From Acorus gramineus (Eukaryota > Streptophyta > Magnoliopsida > Acorales > Acoraceae), in NCBI GenBank assembly GCA_030737835.1, contig CM060850.1, positions 23,167,774 through 23,231,773 on the forward strand: a stretch of 64,000 bases of DNA, in the 5' to 3' direction. The notes under the pieces were generated by a model. It saw nothing but the letters and a program-made list of their open reading frames with translations. It did no database searches and had not been told where the DNA came from. Shown piece by piece: positions 12,098 to 23,845 of this stretch (position 1 is its first letter; every line of letters begins with the position of its first letter). The position numbers and the translations under genes were made by a program.

Positions 12098-13538
12098 CTA
12101 AATAATAATTTAAGAGTCATCCATAATTTTGAAATCCGTAAATTTTCTTCACCTAGGAAATTTTTAAACAGAGTAAATTATCACTGCCAGACTTTAGTGG
12201 ATAATCAATATTCTTCCAATGCCCCAGGCAGAAAAGTCTATAGGCGATAATTTGGCAGCCCTATATGTTGGAAAGAGTATTCTTTTTTCCAAAATTCCTT
12301 TCCATCACGATATTTTATAATCCAAATCTCAAATTTCTCCTTCAAATAGCAATGTCACGTGTGCCCAGTCACCTCATCATCCAATGGGTAAATCCTGCAA
12401 ACTTTTAAGGATGGGACATGGACTAAATTTGCATATTGAATGATGAAGAATGCCATGCAACATGGGATATAAAAGGTCCTTAAAACGACTTGAGGGTTTG
12501 ACATATCTAATCCATCAATATAAACAGTAACAGGGATTATAAACCGATATTATTTCCGAACCACTCCTTGAATGCTGAAAAATATACTAGATAACACTCT
12601 GTCACTTCTCAGTCCTGATGCTGGAGATGTGGCAGGTTGTATGTCAGGGTAACATGAAATTGCATCATTTTAGTCAAAGACAATGGATGATTTTTCAGGC
12701 AACTCCCCTTGTGGGTCACACCATTTTACTCAAAGAGGACAATGAAATGGCAAAATATGTTATCAACATTTGCAAGAGATACTAACAATCCATTCTTGTG
12801 CATGCCTTAGAGAATATATAGAAACCCAATAGGCATCAACATACCAAAATTGATGTCATGGTTCTCCATGGAAATGGGCATCATTTAATTTTTAAGTTGA
12901 CAAAAAAAACCTCATGAATCTCAAGGTACATGGTTTATCAAGCACTTGAACAAATGCATTTGCAGGACAAGAACTCCCAAGCACAATTAACAAGAAGTCG
13001 AAATGAATATTTAATCTAACTATAAATATAACTGGAGAGAGTGAGTAAAACTAAAATAATTTAGAGCACAGATGTAAGAAAATAATACAAAAATGATATT
13101 AGAAGGGACATATAGCAAAAGAGAACAGTGAGGCTGAGTTGCATCTACTCTTCCGAACTGATGGAAGCACTTTTAAAACCAAAAGTTCATTCAAATTGTG
13201 AATTAGGAATTATGTATTGGCGATATTATTTCAAAATGCAAATGTGGAATTACATGTTGGTGATTTTACTGAGTTAGTTCTACTTAGAACCAACGTTGTG
13301 GGTCATATCATGAATTGCAAAAGCAATAACTTAAAGTACAAATGATGATGCTTTAAGAAGACAGTTTAATAACTTATTTCAAACCATAGTTTTCAGACAA
13401 CAAGTGTTAGTATGTTTGAACTACAATTAAAGTTTTCTTGCAAATCCCATTGCCAATATGGACAAGCAACAACATTCCGATAAGTGCACAGTTAAAAAGG
13501 ATATGAGAAATAAATGAGAAACCATAATTTTATTATAC

Positions 13539-13600
13539 CTATGGTCCATAAATTGAGCAGACTTTAGATTTTGGTGATAGTTGGGAACCAATGTCGTGTC
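13539..13600 (-). other. Candidate 5' UTR exon of the BTB gene
   Basis: The minus-strand segment is bounded by ctgcag upstream and by ATAG|gtataat downstream. It is open in one frame, but no continuing coding frame was found, so a leader exon is the preferred reading. Confidence 0.25.
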
Positions 13601-14879
13601 CTGCAGTAACATATGCGTCATTTAAAAAATAATGGAATCAGAGACAAGCAAAAAACAAAGGAATGCCAACCACCAATGAGAGGAAAAGTAACATAAATCA
13701 ATCTATGTTGTTCACAGAAAAAGAACAAACAACAAAATTATCCTTTCGAAAAATTTAGCAGGCCAAGAGCCTTACATTACCACAAATTTTGGAGCTTGCA
13801 ATTCAAAATAGTGCAATATTCATTCAATTATATTTAGCATAAAAAGAATTAATTGAAAATGAAACATATGATTTCTTTAGAGGTCATAGGTTCGAGTCTT
13901 AGCATCCACCTAGCAAGAAAAAACAAATAATCCAAATCTCCTATCAAACCTTGTGACCCGCAACTTTTTGAGTGAATTAGACTTTACAGATATATAGATG
14001 AGTTGTTCTAGAATTAATAATCTGGGCAACTTGAGTTGGCTAGAGATATTGATTTCTTTAAAGACACGGACAACACCAAAAATATAAATTTCTTAATTTC
14101 ATGACAGGATTGGATTGGATTGGAATGGGTTTTCCACATGACCCATCTGATTATCATTCCATCATTCATAATGATATTCATAGCTCTAAAGCATTTAAGT
14201 TTTTTTCATAGAAATGTGAGATCACCACAAAAAAAAAACCCAATCTTTTCAGCAGCAGCACATTCTAATTCATCCATATATACAGACTGCAAAACTTCCA
14301 GAACCGAAAAAAAACATGTTTTTTTCCAAGAAATCACATAGAGCAATCTCAAAAATCATTTTGGGTTCACCAAAACAGACCCTTTTATACATCTAAAGCA
14401 AGAACCGAAGCATATAAACAAAACCCAAATACCTACCCCAAAGAAAATCTGAAAGACCTCGCCATATGAGAGGATTACAACAAAGACCCACTTTGCGGAA
14501 AAACCAACAAAGCAAGGTAAGAGAAAATGAAGGGCCTTTTCTCTGTCAATATCATGTGAGAACGAGTGAAAGCCAAACAAAAAAAATAACAAACAAAAAA
14601 TACAACAAAAGGAGGATTGTATCATCATCATCATGATCAACATCATCATAAACTGGGAGCTCTGAACCTCCCCTCGCAAATGATTGGTGGGAACTGAAAA
14701 AAAAAAACAAAAAAACAAAAAACAAAACAAATAAATTGAAGGGTCCCGATGAGCTGTAGTTGATGGAAAACATAAATTTCAACGGTTCTGATTTATTCTG
14801 CTTTGGGTTAGGGTTCAGTGAATCTATCGAGGATGGCCTTCTTTTTTTTTTTGGGTGGCTGCGACAAATTATATTATAT

Positions 14880-15740
14880 ATTTTAAGTGGGTATAAGTTT
14901 ATAGAGAAAAGGCAAATCTTTTTAAGATTATAAAAAATCCTTTTAAAATCAGAAAATTATCATAGGTCCCATAAAATGTATATGTTTAATGAATTTAATC
15001 CTTTGATAAAGAGTACATTGAAATAACTTCTTAAAAACTTATTAAAAATATAAACTTTATTAAATCAGATTTAGTTCTTTTGTAAGACAAAAATACCCTC
15101 GTCATATTTTTAACATCTCCATCTCTTGAAATATCATCACCATCTGTAAAAATATATATATATACATCAAACCTCATTTGATCTATAAGATTGAGTTATT
15201 TTTTAACATTTTCACCTCCTCAATCTCATCACATAAACTAAACAAAAAAAATTACAGCTTTATCAACTCCATTACAAAATCAATAGAGAAAACAATTTAA
15301 AAATCCAATCAAAATTCTATAATACATTCTTAACTCAAAATTATTAGCAATAAAAAGCATAACACCTTGTTTATAAAACTATAATTTGTTTAATAAAATT
15401 TAAATAAATCAGTATATTTTTAGATAATCACATAGATTTTTTATAATTTTAAGAAGATTTTAGAGAGTTAAGACGATTTTTAAATTTCACATGGACTTTT
15501 TTTAATTTTCATAAGTTTTCAAGGAGTTGTGTCAATTTTTTTAAAGAAGAAAATAATTTTAAAATAGCATAACAATAATTTATCATGCATGGTTAGAGTT
15601 AATTATACATCTAGTTAATTATAAGAACTAAAATATATATTATCTAATAAGATAGAGACCTAAAAAAAATTATCAATTTGATAAAAAAAAAATTTATTTT
15701 CATAAATTTTCATGGAGCTAAATCGATTTTTCCCAAGTTT
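14880..15740. repeat. AT-rich dispersed repeat related to 20.5-21.5 and 36.7-37.9 kb
   Basis: Phrases of the type 'ATTTTCATAAGTTTTC...GGAGTTGTGTCAATTTTT' recur in diverged form in the two larger blocks near 20.5-21.5 and 36.7-37.9 kb. No ORF of note was seen. The superfamily is unknown. Confidence 0.4.
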
Positions 15741-15857
15741 TTAATTCACCAACTTGTGCTACAAGTGTAAAGTGTAAGTGCAAATGCCAATGTGATGAAA
15801 TGCTAAAACAAGTAATCTTTATTGATTTTTTTTTATTATTATTTTGGACTTTGGGGG

Positions 15858-15886
15858 ATGGGGGGACCGATGGGATTTCGGTCCCC
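15858..15886. repeat. Short hairpin (GGGGACCGA / TCGGTCCCC)
   Basis: A perfect 9-bp inverted repeat is separated by a few bases, in DNA 5' of a copia-type LTR. It might be the relic of a terminator-like or transposon-terminal structure; function is unknown. Confidence 0.5.
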
Positions 15887-16014
15887 ACTTTTTTTCTTTC
15901 ATTGTATCATCCCTTATACGAAGGGCCAGTATTTATTCAGGAATTTTTTTTTTTTATGAAATTTGATAAGCCTCCTACTTTCTTTAATTCAAGATTAAAA
16001 AAAGGAGTAGACGC

Positions 16015-16452
16015 TGTTAAATGTATATATATGCTAGGGTTAAGGGTAGATTAGTCTTTTCCTTGTTTCCCTTTTGTACTATAAGTATTGGCTACAAACC
16101 CTAATAATACAATTGATTCATTCGTTTCATATTCTAACATGGTATCAGAGCTTGAATCAAATTTTTTTCTTTGATCGTCGACGTCCCGTCGCCCCGCGCC
16201 GCCGTTGCGCCACCGTCGTGCCGCCGCTGCACCGCCCCGCGCCGCCGCTGCGCTGCCGTTGTGCCGCCGCTGCACCGCCTCGGGCCGCCGCAGATCCACC
16301 CCGCGCCGCCGCTGCGCCACCCCGCGCAGCCCTGCCGCTGCTGTGCCACCCTGCCGCACCCTGCTGCGCCACCCTGCCGCAGCCCTGCCGCGCCACCCTG
16401 CCGCAGCCCTGCCGCTGCTGCACCACCCTGCACCACCCTGCGCCACCCTCAG
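16015..16452 (+). mobile_element. Short copia-type LTR (125 bp) with primer-binding site and GC-rich leader, truncated
   Basis: The LTR at 16015-16139 begins TGTTA and ends TAACA. Directly after it is TGGTATCAGAGC (16140-16151), the initiator-Met-tRNA primer-binding site usual for Ty1-copia elements. An LTR this short is reminiscent of TRIM-type elements. The following 300 bp are a C-rich, GCCGCCGCTGC-type imperfect repeat, comparable to the proline/alanine/arginine-rich leader or gag start seen in some copia elements. No RT, integrase or second LTR was found. The element is cut off at about 16452 by the next MITE. The many ORFs in the GC-rich part are compositional. Confidence 0.75.
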
Positions 16453-17033
16453 GTAGGCCTGTCAATGAGTCGAGTTCAGATAGATTCGAACTCAATTTAT
16501 TTGATTGTCGGATCTTTAGGATCAGGTTCATATCGGATATTGGGTTGGATCGAGTCAGGATAGGTCGGATCGACTTACTAACAAGCCTAGGTCAAACTAG
16601 GAAAAGTCAATGAACTTTTTAAGGACCTACAATGGTTTCATTTGTTTTTGTTTTTTTTTTAAATAGAGTCTAATATATTATAAATATTTCTCCACTATTT
16701 TGATTTTTTAAATAGAACATTTGGAATACAGTTTGTATTATTATGTTTTTACATGGAGTAAAAGTATTATAAAAATATTTTAAATGCTTAAAATTTTAAT
16801 GATTATTCAATATTTTGTCATAAATGTTGGGTTGGATCATAAAAAAAAAATCACATGGTATTTAGGTTGGGTCAATTGGGTCCATTAGATCCATAAGATC
16901 GGATCAGGGTGGACCCAGACCTGACCACCCTGACCCGTTTTGATTGTTGGGTCCTTCTAGTAAGGTATTTATGCCTTTTATCAGGTTGGGTTCGTGTCAG
17001 ATCCGGATCGATCCGCGACTCGTTGACATGCCT
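16453..17033. mobile_element. MITE with TAGGC-TGTCAA-GAGTCG terminal repeats (hAT-like)
   Basis: The left end TAGGCCTGTCAATGAGTCG is matched by the reverse complement of CGACTCGTTGACATGCCTA at the right end (17 of 19 positions). The interior is non-coding and full of GGGTT/GGATC/GGGTC phrases. I did not find a convincing target duplication, so the superfamily is tentative. The element lies directly against the copia leader. Confidence 0.65.
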
Positions 17034-17159
17034 ATCCCAAGGAGATTGATGGAATAGATAATGAAGTGGAAATAAGAAAACTGATTCTTGTTGTTTTCCA
17101 TCACCCTGACCTTTGGCCTTCTGTGGGTTGGGTCACTGCTACACAAAAAGAAAAAACAA

Positions 17160-17435
17160 GGGTTTTTTATTTTTAAGTCCCCACAAATCATCATATTTAG
17201 TGATTGATCCCTTTCTTCTTCGTATTTAAGTTTTAGTCCCCAAATTTGAAGGATAATTCATGGATAGGTCCCTCTCAGGGACTAAAAAGAAAATTAAATA
17301 ATTTATGGATAGGTCCCTCTCAGGGATTAAAAAGGAACTATCATTTAAATCTGGAGATTAAAACCCAAATACGAATAAGTGAAGGATCGATCATTAAATA
17401 TGATGGTTTATAGGGACTTAAAAATAAAAAAACTC
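17160..17435. mobile_element. Foldback MITE, Mutator-like, copy 1
   Basis: Nearly the whole 276-bp element is an inverted repeat: the left arm (GGGTTTTTTATTTTTAAGTCC...) returns in reverse complement at the right (...GGACTTAAAAATAAAAAAACTC). The centre holds two direct copies of ATGGATAGGTCCCTCTCAGG. Flanks AAAAAACAA and ATAAAACAG match at 7 of 9 positions, consistent with a decayed 9-bp Mutator-type duplication. A second, better-bounded copy is at 23493-23730. Confidence 0.75.
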
Positions 17436-17444
17436 ATAAAACAG

Positions 17445-18094
17445 ATATTGACAGCCACGTGGGTTGGGTCCTTTTGTGGGATATGGCTCACCTTCTGCTT
17501 TGATGTCGGCTTATGTCTGTCTAGTATTAGTAGTGGATTATATTTGTATTTATTAGGACTGTATCATATTGTGCAGGCTTTTGTACCAAAAAGTCTTTTT
17601 AATTTTCAGATATACCTTTTTTATTTTCTGATGGTGAGAATCAGATGGGTCATGTGGAAAACCCATTCCAATCCAATCCTATTCGAATAGGTATGATTTC
17701 TAACTATTAAACCAGATACAAAATAAACTGTTAGAGACAATAACTCAAACGGTTTAAACTTGTTTGAGTAGATCAAAGATTGTGCTTTGGGTCATCTAAA
17801 CTTGGAACTTCAATTTACGACCACTTCCCTCTTGAATGAAAATGTTGGTCTTTTAATAGCAAAACATGTCGTCTAAACTCATCACGTTAACCTGAAAATA
17901 CATCATGTGTATCATTCAAAATGAAAAACTTTGATGTGTCTTGAAATGTGATTTTAGTTCAATATTTTTAATTTAGATACGTGCACATAAAAAATGGTTA
18001 AATTTAAAATTTTGGATCAAATTTCAAAAATCGGATATAAAAATGGTTGGAAAATTAGAAATTATCAATGTCAGAATGCACTTAACTGTTGTAA

Positions 18095-18127
<33 letters not shown>

Positions 18128-18365
18128 GCATCAATTTATTTTTCTTATCTTTTTTAACAATTAGTGAAGTACCTAAGTATTTATCAAATAATTTTATACA
18201 AAATAAAAAATGATTTGAAACAATTACTTATCTTCTAATTAAATAAAAATAATAGAAAATATGAAAAATATTATAAAATCATTATTCTAAACTCGATCTG
18301 ATCTAAATGGAATATTACGAAATTGGTTCAGGTTTTTTAAGTTTTTGTTTAAATGTGTTTAAAGC
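17445..18365. other. Intergenic stretch without recognised gene
   Basis: AT-rich DNA with an AAT microsatellite at 18095-18126. The part just after 17445 (near the GCCACGTGGGTTGGG phrase) is slightly less AT-rich, but no domain can be read in it. Confidence 0.5.
18095..18126. repeat. (AAT)n microsatellite
   Basis: About ten uninterrupted AAT units. Confidence 0.95.
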
Positions 18366-18369
18366 TAGA

Positions 18370-18600
18370 TAGCGTTTGGAAACACGTTTGAAAAATAAGA
18401 TTTGAATAAAATGACTTAAATAGACTTCGATTCCTGAAAATCACATTTTCTGCTCTTTTTAAAAGCAGTCTCTTTGCACTAAAAGTTGTAAGTAACTTTT
18501 TAATTAAGTTTGCTTTCTGAAATGCGTTTAATAACACGTTTGAGCTTTCTTCTTAATTAAAAAGCGGAATCACCCTAAACTTTGTTATCAAACACCCGTA
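18370..18600. mobile_element. hAT-like MITE relic
   Basis: The left edge AGCGTTTGGAAACACG and right edge GTTATCAAACACCC are loosely inverted, the pattern of the common plant 'GTTTGG' hAT MITEs. The interior is AT-rich and non-coding. Borders are approximate. Confidence 0.4.
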
Positions 18601-18680
18601 AATAGTCAATCATATCTTGGGTTTGGCACCAGATGTGATTTTGTTAATAGGTTTGGATTTGATCATATTATCCCAAATTA

Positions 18681-19181
18681 GGGCTGCAACTTGGTTCGGT
18701 TGAACCCGAACCCGACAAGTTGAACTGATTTTTACATGGATTGGGTTGACCAAATCAGATTCGGGTTGACCAATTCGGGTTAACTCAGAAATCGGGTTAG
18801 GTTCGGGTTGGCCTCACTCCCAACCCGACCCAACCCGAACCCGTAAACTAATACTTAAAAAAAAAAGATCATAGCCGTTCATTTTGTAGCTTCTAATCTG
18901 GGTAGTCCAAATTTTATGTAAACCTAGTTAATCTTACGAGTTTGAGGGGTTGATTTATTTAATTTGCACATCATGTTAGAAATTCGGGTTGGATCGGGTT
19001 GGTCCAATTCGGGTTGAAAATCGGGTTGGGTCGGGTTGGTTTATTTAATTATGGGTTGGGTTCGGGTTGGTCCAATTCGGGTTGAAAATCAAGTTGGGTC
19101 AGGTTAGGGTTGAGTAGTTTGGAATTCGGGTTAGGTTCTGGTTGGGGTCAACCTGAACCCAATCCGTCTGAGTTGCAACCC
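18681..19181. mobile_element. hAT-like MITE rich in CGGGTTGG motifs
   Basis: Terminal repeats are GGGCTGCAAC (left) and GTTGCAACCC (right), one mismatch. TATCCCAA occurs just left of the start and TATCCCAG just right of the end, 7 of 8 matching, which fits an 8-bp hAT duplication if a few bases of left-end sequence are allowed between. The interior consists of repeated CGGGTT/GGGTTGG phrases with no ORF. Confidence 0.65.
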
Positions 19182-20505
19182 TATCCCAGACCATCTCGTA
19201 GGGTGGCCTAGGATTATGTGACATGACATTTCAGAAAATCAATGCTTACCAAAAATGTATTTCAGATTTTCTAGATGCCACACAGTCTACTTAGCTCTAC
19301 CTTGCATCTATAAGTGGGCTGGCCACACTAGTGTAGTTTGAAGTGTATTCAGCGCTTGTACAATTAGTCCCAATTGCAATCTTATTTACACTCTGATACA
19401 TTATAATAGAGCAGTATATATCTATCATAGTGTATGATACGATTTTTTTTTTCATTTTTTCAATTTAAAAAAAATATATTATTGTATCTCAGGATATACA
19501 TTATTTTATATAACAGCATATACTTTAAAGGGAGAGTGTATGACTTTTTTGAAGAAAAAAATAGTACAGACTGTAATTAGGGCTACAATGGGGGCTGGAT
19601 GTATCCTTTTCTTTGTTCTGGTAATGTAGATAGTCTGACTTGGTGTTCATTGGTACAAAGAACACCAAGCTTGCACATGTCTCATATGGGATGGGTGGCA
19701 CTCACTTTGTTGAAATTGTGTGAAATTTAACTATTGGGTAATGCAGGTGTTGGATTATAAGCTTGTTGGAACATTTAAACTTGCATTTCAATAATACCAA
19801 TAATATGAGCTTTCGTTTCAATTTCAGTGATTCCAATACTTCCATTATTGTCGTGACAAGCAATCTTAATTTCAGTTTCAGTTTTAATTTGTGAGTAGTA
19901 TGTTTTTTTTTTATTAGGAAGTTTTTTTTCTTGGTAAAATATTATCATATCAGTAAATGACAAGACTCGAACTCAAATATTCTAACTAAAAAGATGTTCT
20001 TATACTTCTATCATCCTACCAAGAAGATATTTGGTAGTAGCTTTAAGTCTGAGTACATGTTTTTTAAAGCCCACATTAGTTCAGCAACGGCTTGGTTGGG
20101 CAATGACTCAGGCGAGGGAGGGCAATGGGAGGATGGCAATGCGTGGGAGGAGCAACGGCTAGGAAGGCTGGCAGTGGTGGATTTTGCAACAATTTAGTGG
20201 CCAGGGGCAAATACATGATGAAGAAGATGATGGGGTTAGGGGCAAAATTGTAATTCATAGGGGGTTTATTTTGATTTTTTTAACCAGTTTACAAGGGCTT
20301 ATTGTATACATTGCAAATAACCTAGGTTAACCTAAAATAATATTTCAATGGTTTTTTAATTAAGGGATTGATTTGGATTTATGTAAGGGTTTCGAGGGGG
20401 TTATTTGGATTTTACTAAAATACAGGGGTTATAGGGATATCAGGGTGATCAGAGGGGGTTATATGAAATTTTATCTTTATTTTAAAAAAATCATATACTT
20501 TAGTA
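19182..20505. other. Intergenic region without recognised gene
   Basis: Mixed AT-rich DNA. A slightly GC-richer piece near 20090-20210 gives short ORFs on both strands without family resemblance. A B-box-like antisense motif (GACTCGAACT, about 19962-19971) hints at a decayed tRNA-derived element. Confidence 0.45.
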
Positions 20506-20509
20506 TTTT

Positions 20510-21490
20510 TATAAAGGGAAAAATTGCTTTGACTCTCGGGTCCTCAAAAATTCAAAAATCGTCACAGGTCTCTGTGTTATTAGAAAAATATGCTTTCAGT
20601 CTTTACCGTCACCTCAACTAATAGATAAACCTATTAATGGCTAACCCTAACAGGCAACTGCATATTAAAGTTATCATAATGCCCTCACCCCTTATTTTTC
20701 AAAAATTGATATAGTTCACTAGAAACTTATAAAAATTGAAAATTGTCCTTATAAATTGGTAAATCTCCTCATGTCCTTATCTTTTTAGACAATATTTGTT
20801 TGGAAAAAATCGATAGGATTCTCTTAAAATTTAGCTAAATCGGTTTTAGTCCCTATAATATTAAAAAATAACTATAAGTCTCTATGTTATTAAAAAAATA
20901 TCGTTTGAGTCCTTACTGTCACCATAACTAACCAGGTACATGGTAAACCTTAATTACATATTAAAAGTTATAAGAATGCCATCACCCTTTATTTTTGAAA
21001 GCTCCCTAAAAACTTACCAAAATTGGAAAAGGTTTTTATAAAATCAGTAAATCCACTCATGTCTCTATCTTATTAAACAATATTTATTTTAGTCACTACT
21101 GTAACCGAAACTAATTAGATTTGTGGTTGACTCTAACTATATATGATAAATTACTGTAATACCCTTTTAAAATTAACTTATAAATTTTTGTAACACACCA
21201 ACCAAAATTGTGGTTGATTTTAAACGAATTTACTGATTTTACATATACTTTTTTTTTATTTTGATAAGTTTTTAGGGGGTTATATCAATTTTTTCTCAGG
21301 AAAAGGCACATGCATTTTTATCATCAAAAGGACTAAATCAAAATTTTCATATTTTACGGAAACTTATTTGAATTTATTTATTAGAACAATTTAACTCAGG
21401 GACTAAATCCATTTACTATACATATTTTCTAGGGACTTGTGATAATTTTATAATTTTAGAGGGATTAAAACTGATTTAGAGAGTTATATC
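20510..21490. repeat. Large dispersed repeat (copy near the first DEAD-box-like gene)
   Basis: Phrases such as GGGACTAAATC, AGGGGGTTATATCAATTTTT and TGTGGTTGA-TTTAA recur within the block and again at 36740-37930, so the family is both dispersed and internally repetitive. No protein coding was seen. The element class is not recognised. Confidence 0.6.
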
Positions 21491-21519
21491 TATTTTCCCT
21501 TAAATTTAACTCCATGCTC

Positions 21520-23430
21520 TCTAGTAAGATCGAGTTCCATTTTAAAATTTAAATTTTATGTCATTCTTATTTATTACTAAAATATAATTCAAATATAAAT
21601 TTTAAAGCAATATTTATCTATGAAGATTTCATGTGATTTCAAAATCTCATAGAACTAAAAATTCGAAATTTCAATCTGATTGGTTAAGATTGAGACAAAA
21701 TTCAAACTAACCTTATCCACTAATATTGAGAAACAATTAAATATTTAAATTTTTTTTCAATCTTATTATTTGATTTCAATAAGCTTATTTTCAATGTATA
21801 ATATACTCCCCAGTACCCCTTAAAATTCGGTTTCCATATATATCTTCTTAAAAATCAAATATCACCGAAGCTTAAATATCAATCAGCTCAACAAACTTCT
21901 AACGATCACCCTAATTAGATTCAATCAACGATGTGTTGACCGTTAAGTCCATGAATTTCTTAATAGGTAGGACCATAGTCAACATTACAACTGTCCGTAA
22001 TAAATGCAGTGTCTTAACTAATTGAAGATAAATCAAAATCAATCAACGATTTTGATTGAATCCCAATAAACCAAACAAACTTCAAAACACCTTAAATACC
22101 CCTTCACATAACAAACTTCATCAACTCTCTCTGTTTCTCTCACTTCAATTCAATAAACCTCTTCAAAACCCTCAAATTAACTATCTGTCTTTCAATGCCT
22201 CCCACCCTTGAAACCACCACCACCACCACCAACGCTGCTCAAAAGCGCCTTTGGTTCACCTCGGCAACAGAGAACGACAGCGTCCAAAGCCCTCCGAAGA
22301 AGCGCATTGTGGCCAAGGGGATGTCCCTCCTTGAATGGGGAATTCTCTGCAAAGACCACGGCATCAAATACAGCAGCTTGCGCGCCGACCGACCCCGGCC
22401 TCACCCTATGCGCAGATGGTCCGAGAGCGGCCTACGACCGAAGCTCATCAACGCCGTTGATCCATTCGGGGACCGCGATCCATTGCCGATACAGATGGTC
22501 GCGGTTCCGCTCGGCGTGCAAGAGAGGGACCTCGTCGCGTTGTGCGCGCCCGTGCCCGGCAAGATCGCCGCGTATCTCCTCCCCATGCTTCAACATATAT
22601 GCCACTGTAGCCGCCTCGATAGAGAAGCTTGTTCGCACCCCCTCGCAGTCATCGTCGTCCCGAATCGAGAACTCGCGGAGAAGGTCGTGCGCGTGATGGA
22701 GAGACTCTCGCGTTATATGGCCGACGTGAAGGTGTCGTTGATCCTCGACGAGGTGGACGCGCTTAACAAGCTTGGACGGGGATCCCATGTCATTGTTGGG
22801 ACGGTCGATCAGCTTGGAAAATGCATTGAGAGGAGTACGTTAGTGATGAGACAGAGTTGTGGTTATCTCATCCTGGATGAGGCAGATTACATGGTGAAGA
22901 TGGGGTTCGACAAGGAATTAGAGGCAATGTTGAAGGCCATGCCTCGCAGGAGAACGATCCACGTTTATACGGAGACCATGCCAACATCCCTAGAGAAGCT
23001 CGCGAGGAGGCATCTCCATGACCCGATAAATGTTGCGGTGGACAGAGAGAATTCGAAAGCATTGGAGCAGCGGGCGTCGGAGAAGAAGGTTCAGATGCTG
23101 AAGAAGCGGGCAGCGACGAAGTTATTGTTTCATTGATTGTTTGTTTGCCGAGATGATTGTTAATTCATTGGTAGCAATTTTTGTCAAGTCTACATTCTTT
23201 ACTTTGTAAATTTTCATGAAATATGTGTATCAATGATATATAAGTTTGGATCAGTTGAATTCAAGTTTTGCTTTTTATCTCTGTTATATTAATGATTTCT
23301 ACATATATTGACCAAATGATATATCAATAGATATATTAGTAGTTCCTGAGAGAGAACAGATAACCTCCACAATATCCAGATCAATGTCTATTAACATTTC
23401 CCCTAATCTGACAATATTTTCCATTTTTAT
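21520..23430 (+). repeat. Segmental duplication, copy A (uninterrupted)
   Basis: From about 21520 the sequence is recognisably the same as 26230-26564 and then, without a break, as 33006-34595. The block includes promoter, truncated DEAD-box gene and 3' flank, ending near CACAATATCCAGATCAAT in both copies. Copy A carries the single AACGATCAC target at 21902-21910, so it represents the site before the Mutator-like insertion seen in copy B. Flanks differ by many substitutions and indels, while the coding part differs by very few. Confidence 0.9.
22195..23136 (+). CDS. Truncated DEAD-box helicase-like protein (PRP28/RH21-related N-terminal lobe), copy A
   Basis: Single-exon ORF, 313 aa, ATG at 22195. 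A Thr-rich start leads into PRP28/RH21-like sequence (RPRPHPMRRWSESGL; Q motif DPLPIQMVAVPLG at 95-107). Motif I, normally GSGKT, is degenerate (APVPGKIAA, 118-126). Motif Ia is near normal (PNRELA, 156-161), motif II is intact (LDEAD, 227-231), and the SAT of motif III is replaced (TETMP, 259-263). The second RecA lobe is absent. Without a proper P-loop, SAT and C-terminal lobe, ATP-driven unwinding is unlikely; a binding or dominant-partner role, or an unconstrained relic, are alternatives. The gene is GC-richer than its flanks. The twin copy at 33344-34303 keeps the same defects, so they predate the duplication. Confidence 0.8.
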   Translation: MPPTLETTTTTTNAAQKRLWFTSATENDSVQSPPKKRIVAKGMSLLEWGILCKDHGIKYSSLRADRPRPHPMRRWSESGLRPKLINAVDPFGDRDPLPIQMVAVPLGVQERDLVALCAPVPGKIAAYLLPMLQHICHCSRLDREACSHPLAVIVVPNRELAEKVVRVMERLSRYMADVKVSLILDEVDALNKLGRGSHVIVGTVDQLGKCIERSTLVMRQSCGYLILDEADYMVKMGFDKELEAMLKAMPRRRTIHVYTETMPTSLEKLARRHLHDPINVAVDRENSKALEQRASEKKVQMLKKRAATKLLFH

Positions 23431-23492
23431 TATATGTTCAAGAAATTGGAAGCAGAGATGTTATTGGGTAAACTAGGTTACAATAAAGATTA

Positions 23493-23730
23493 GGTTTTTT
23501 TTTTAATTTTTTAGTCCATGTAAACTATATGGTTTCCAGATTTAAATGATATGCTCATTTTTAGTCTTTGGGAGGACTAAAAAGAAAACCAAATAATTTA
23601 GTTGTAGGTCCCTTTTAGGGACTAAAAAGAAACATGCTCTTTAAATTTATGGACTCAAACTATAGTATGAAGAAGTGAGGAATTGATCACTAAATCATAT
23701 AGTTTATGAAGACTTAAAAATAAAAAACCT
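23493..23730. mobile_element. Foldback MITE, Mutator-like, copy 2, with perfect 9-bp duplication
   Basis: Inverted arms match those of 17160-17435 (AGTCC...TAAAAATAAAAAACC type), with the same central TAGGTCCC.TTTTAGGGACTAAAAAG phrase. TAAAGATTA occurs at 23484-23492 and again at 23731-23739, a perfect 9-bp target duplication as expected for Mutator superfamily transposition. Non-coding. Confidence 0.85.
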
Positions 23731-23845
23731 TAAAGATTATGAGTAAATGACATGATAGTTAGTAATATTCAGTTACTCATTGTATAGTTATAATTAGTTT
23801 TGTAGGTAGTTATGTTATAGGAGTAGTGGTTACTGGTTGGTTATT

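Larger units (their letters stand above)
10617..14830 (-). other. Probable 5' leader and introns of the BTB gene
   Basis: No other gene was recognised. On the minus strand there are exon-like segments with good splice signals: 13539-13600 (acceptor ctgcag, donor gtataat) and 12005-12097 (acceptor atttag, donor gtatta). The second is closed by stops in every phase that joins onto it, so both fit a non-coding leader rather than protein. A pyrimidine-rich start near 14650-14830 could be the first exon. A long leader split by introns is inferred, not demonstrated. Most of the rest is AT-rich intronic DNA. Confidence 0.35.

Noticed and set aside
14356-14782. Two overlapping minus-strand ORFs with hydrophobic starts (124 and 76 aa) suggesting a secreted peptide
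   Set aside because: Phe-rich stretches are encoded by poly-T runs and the Asp-rich part by an ATG/GAT repeat; position fits a gene leader rather than a coding exon.
16051-16613. Long proline/alanine/arginine-rich ORFs open in several frames on both strands
   Set aside because: The GC-rich triplet-like leader of a copia fragment opens all frames; amino-acid composition mirrors nucleotide repetition and no family is recognisable.
22195-23136. Functional DEAD-box RNA helicase
   Set aside because: P-loop GKT and SAT motifs are lost and the second RecA lobe is absent; called helicase-like only.
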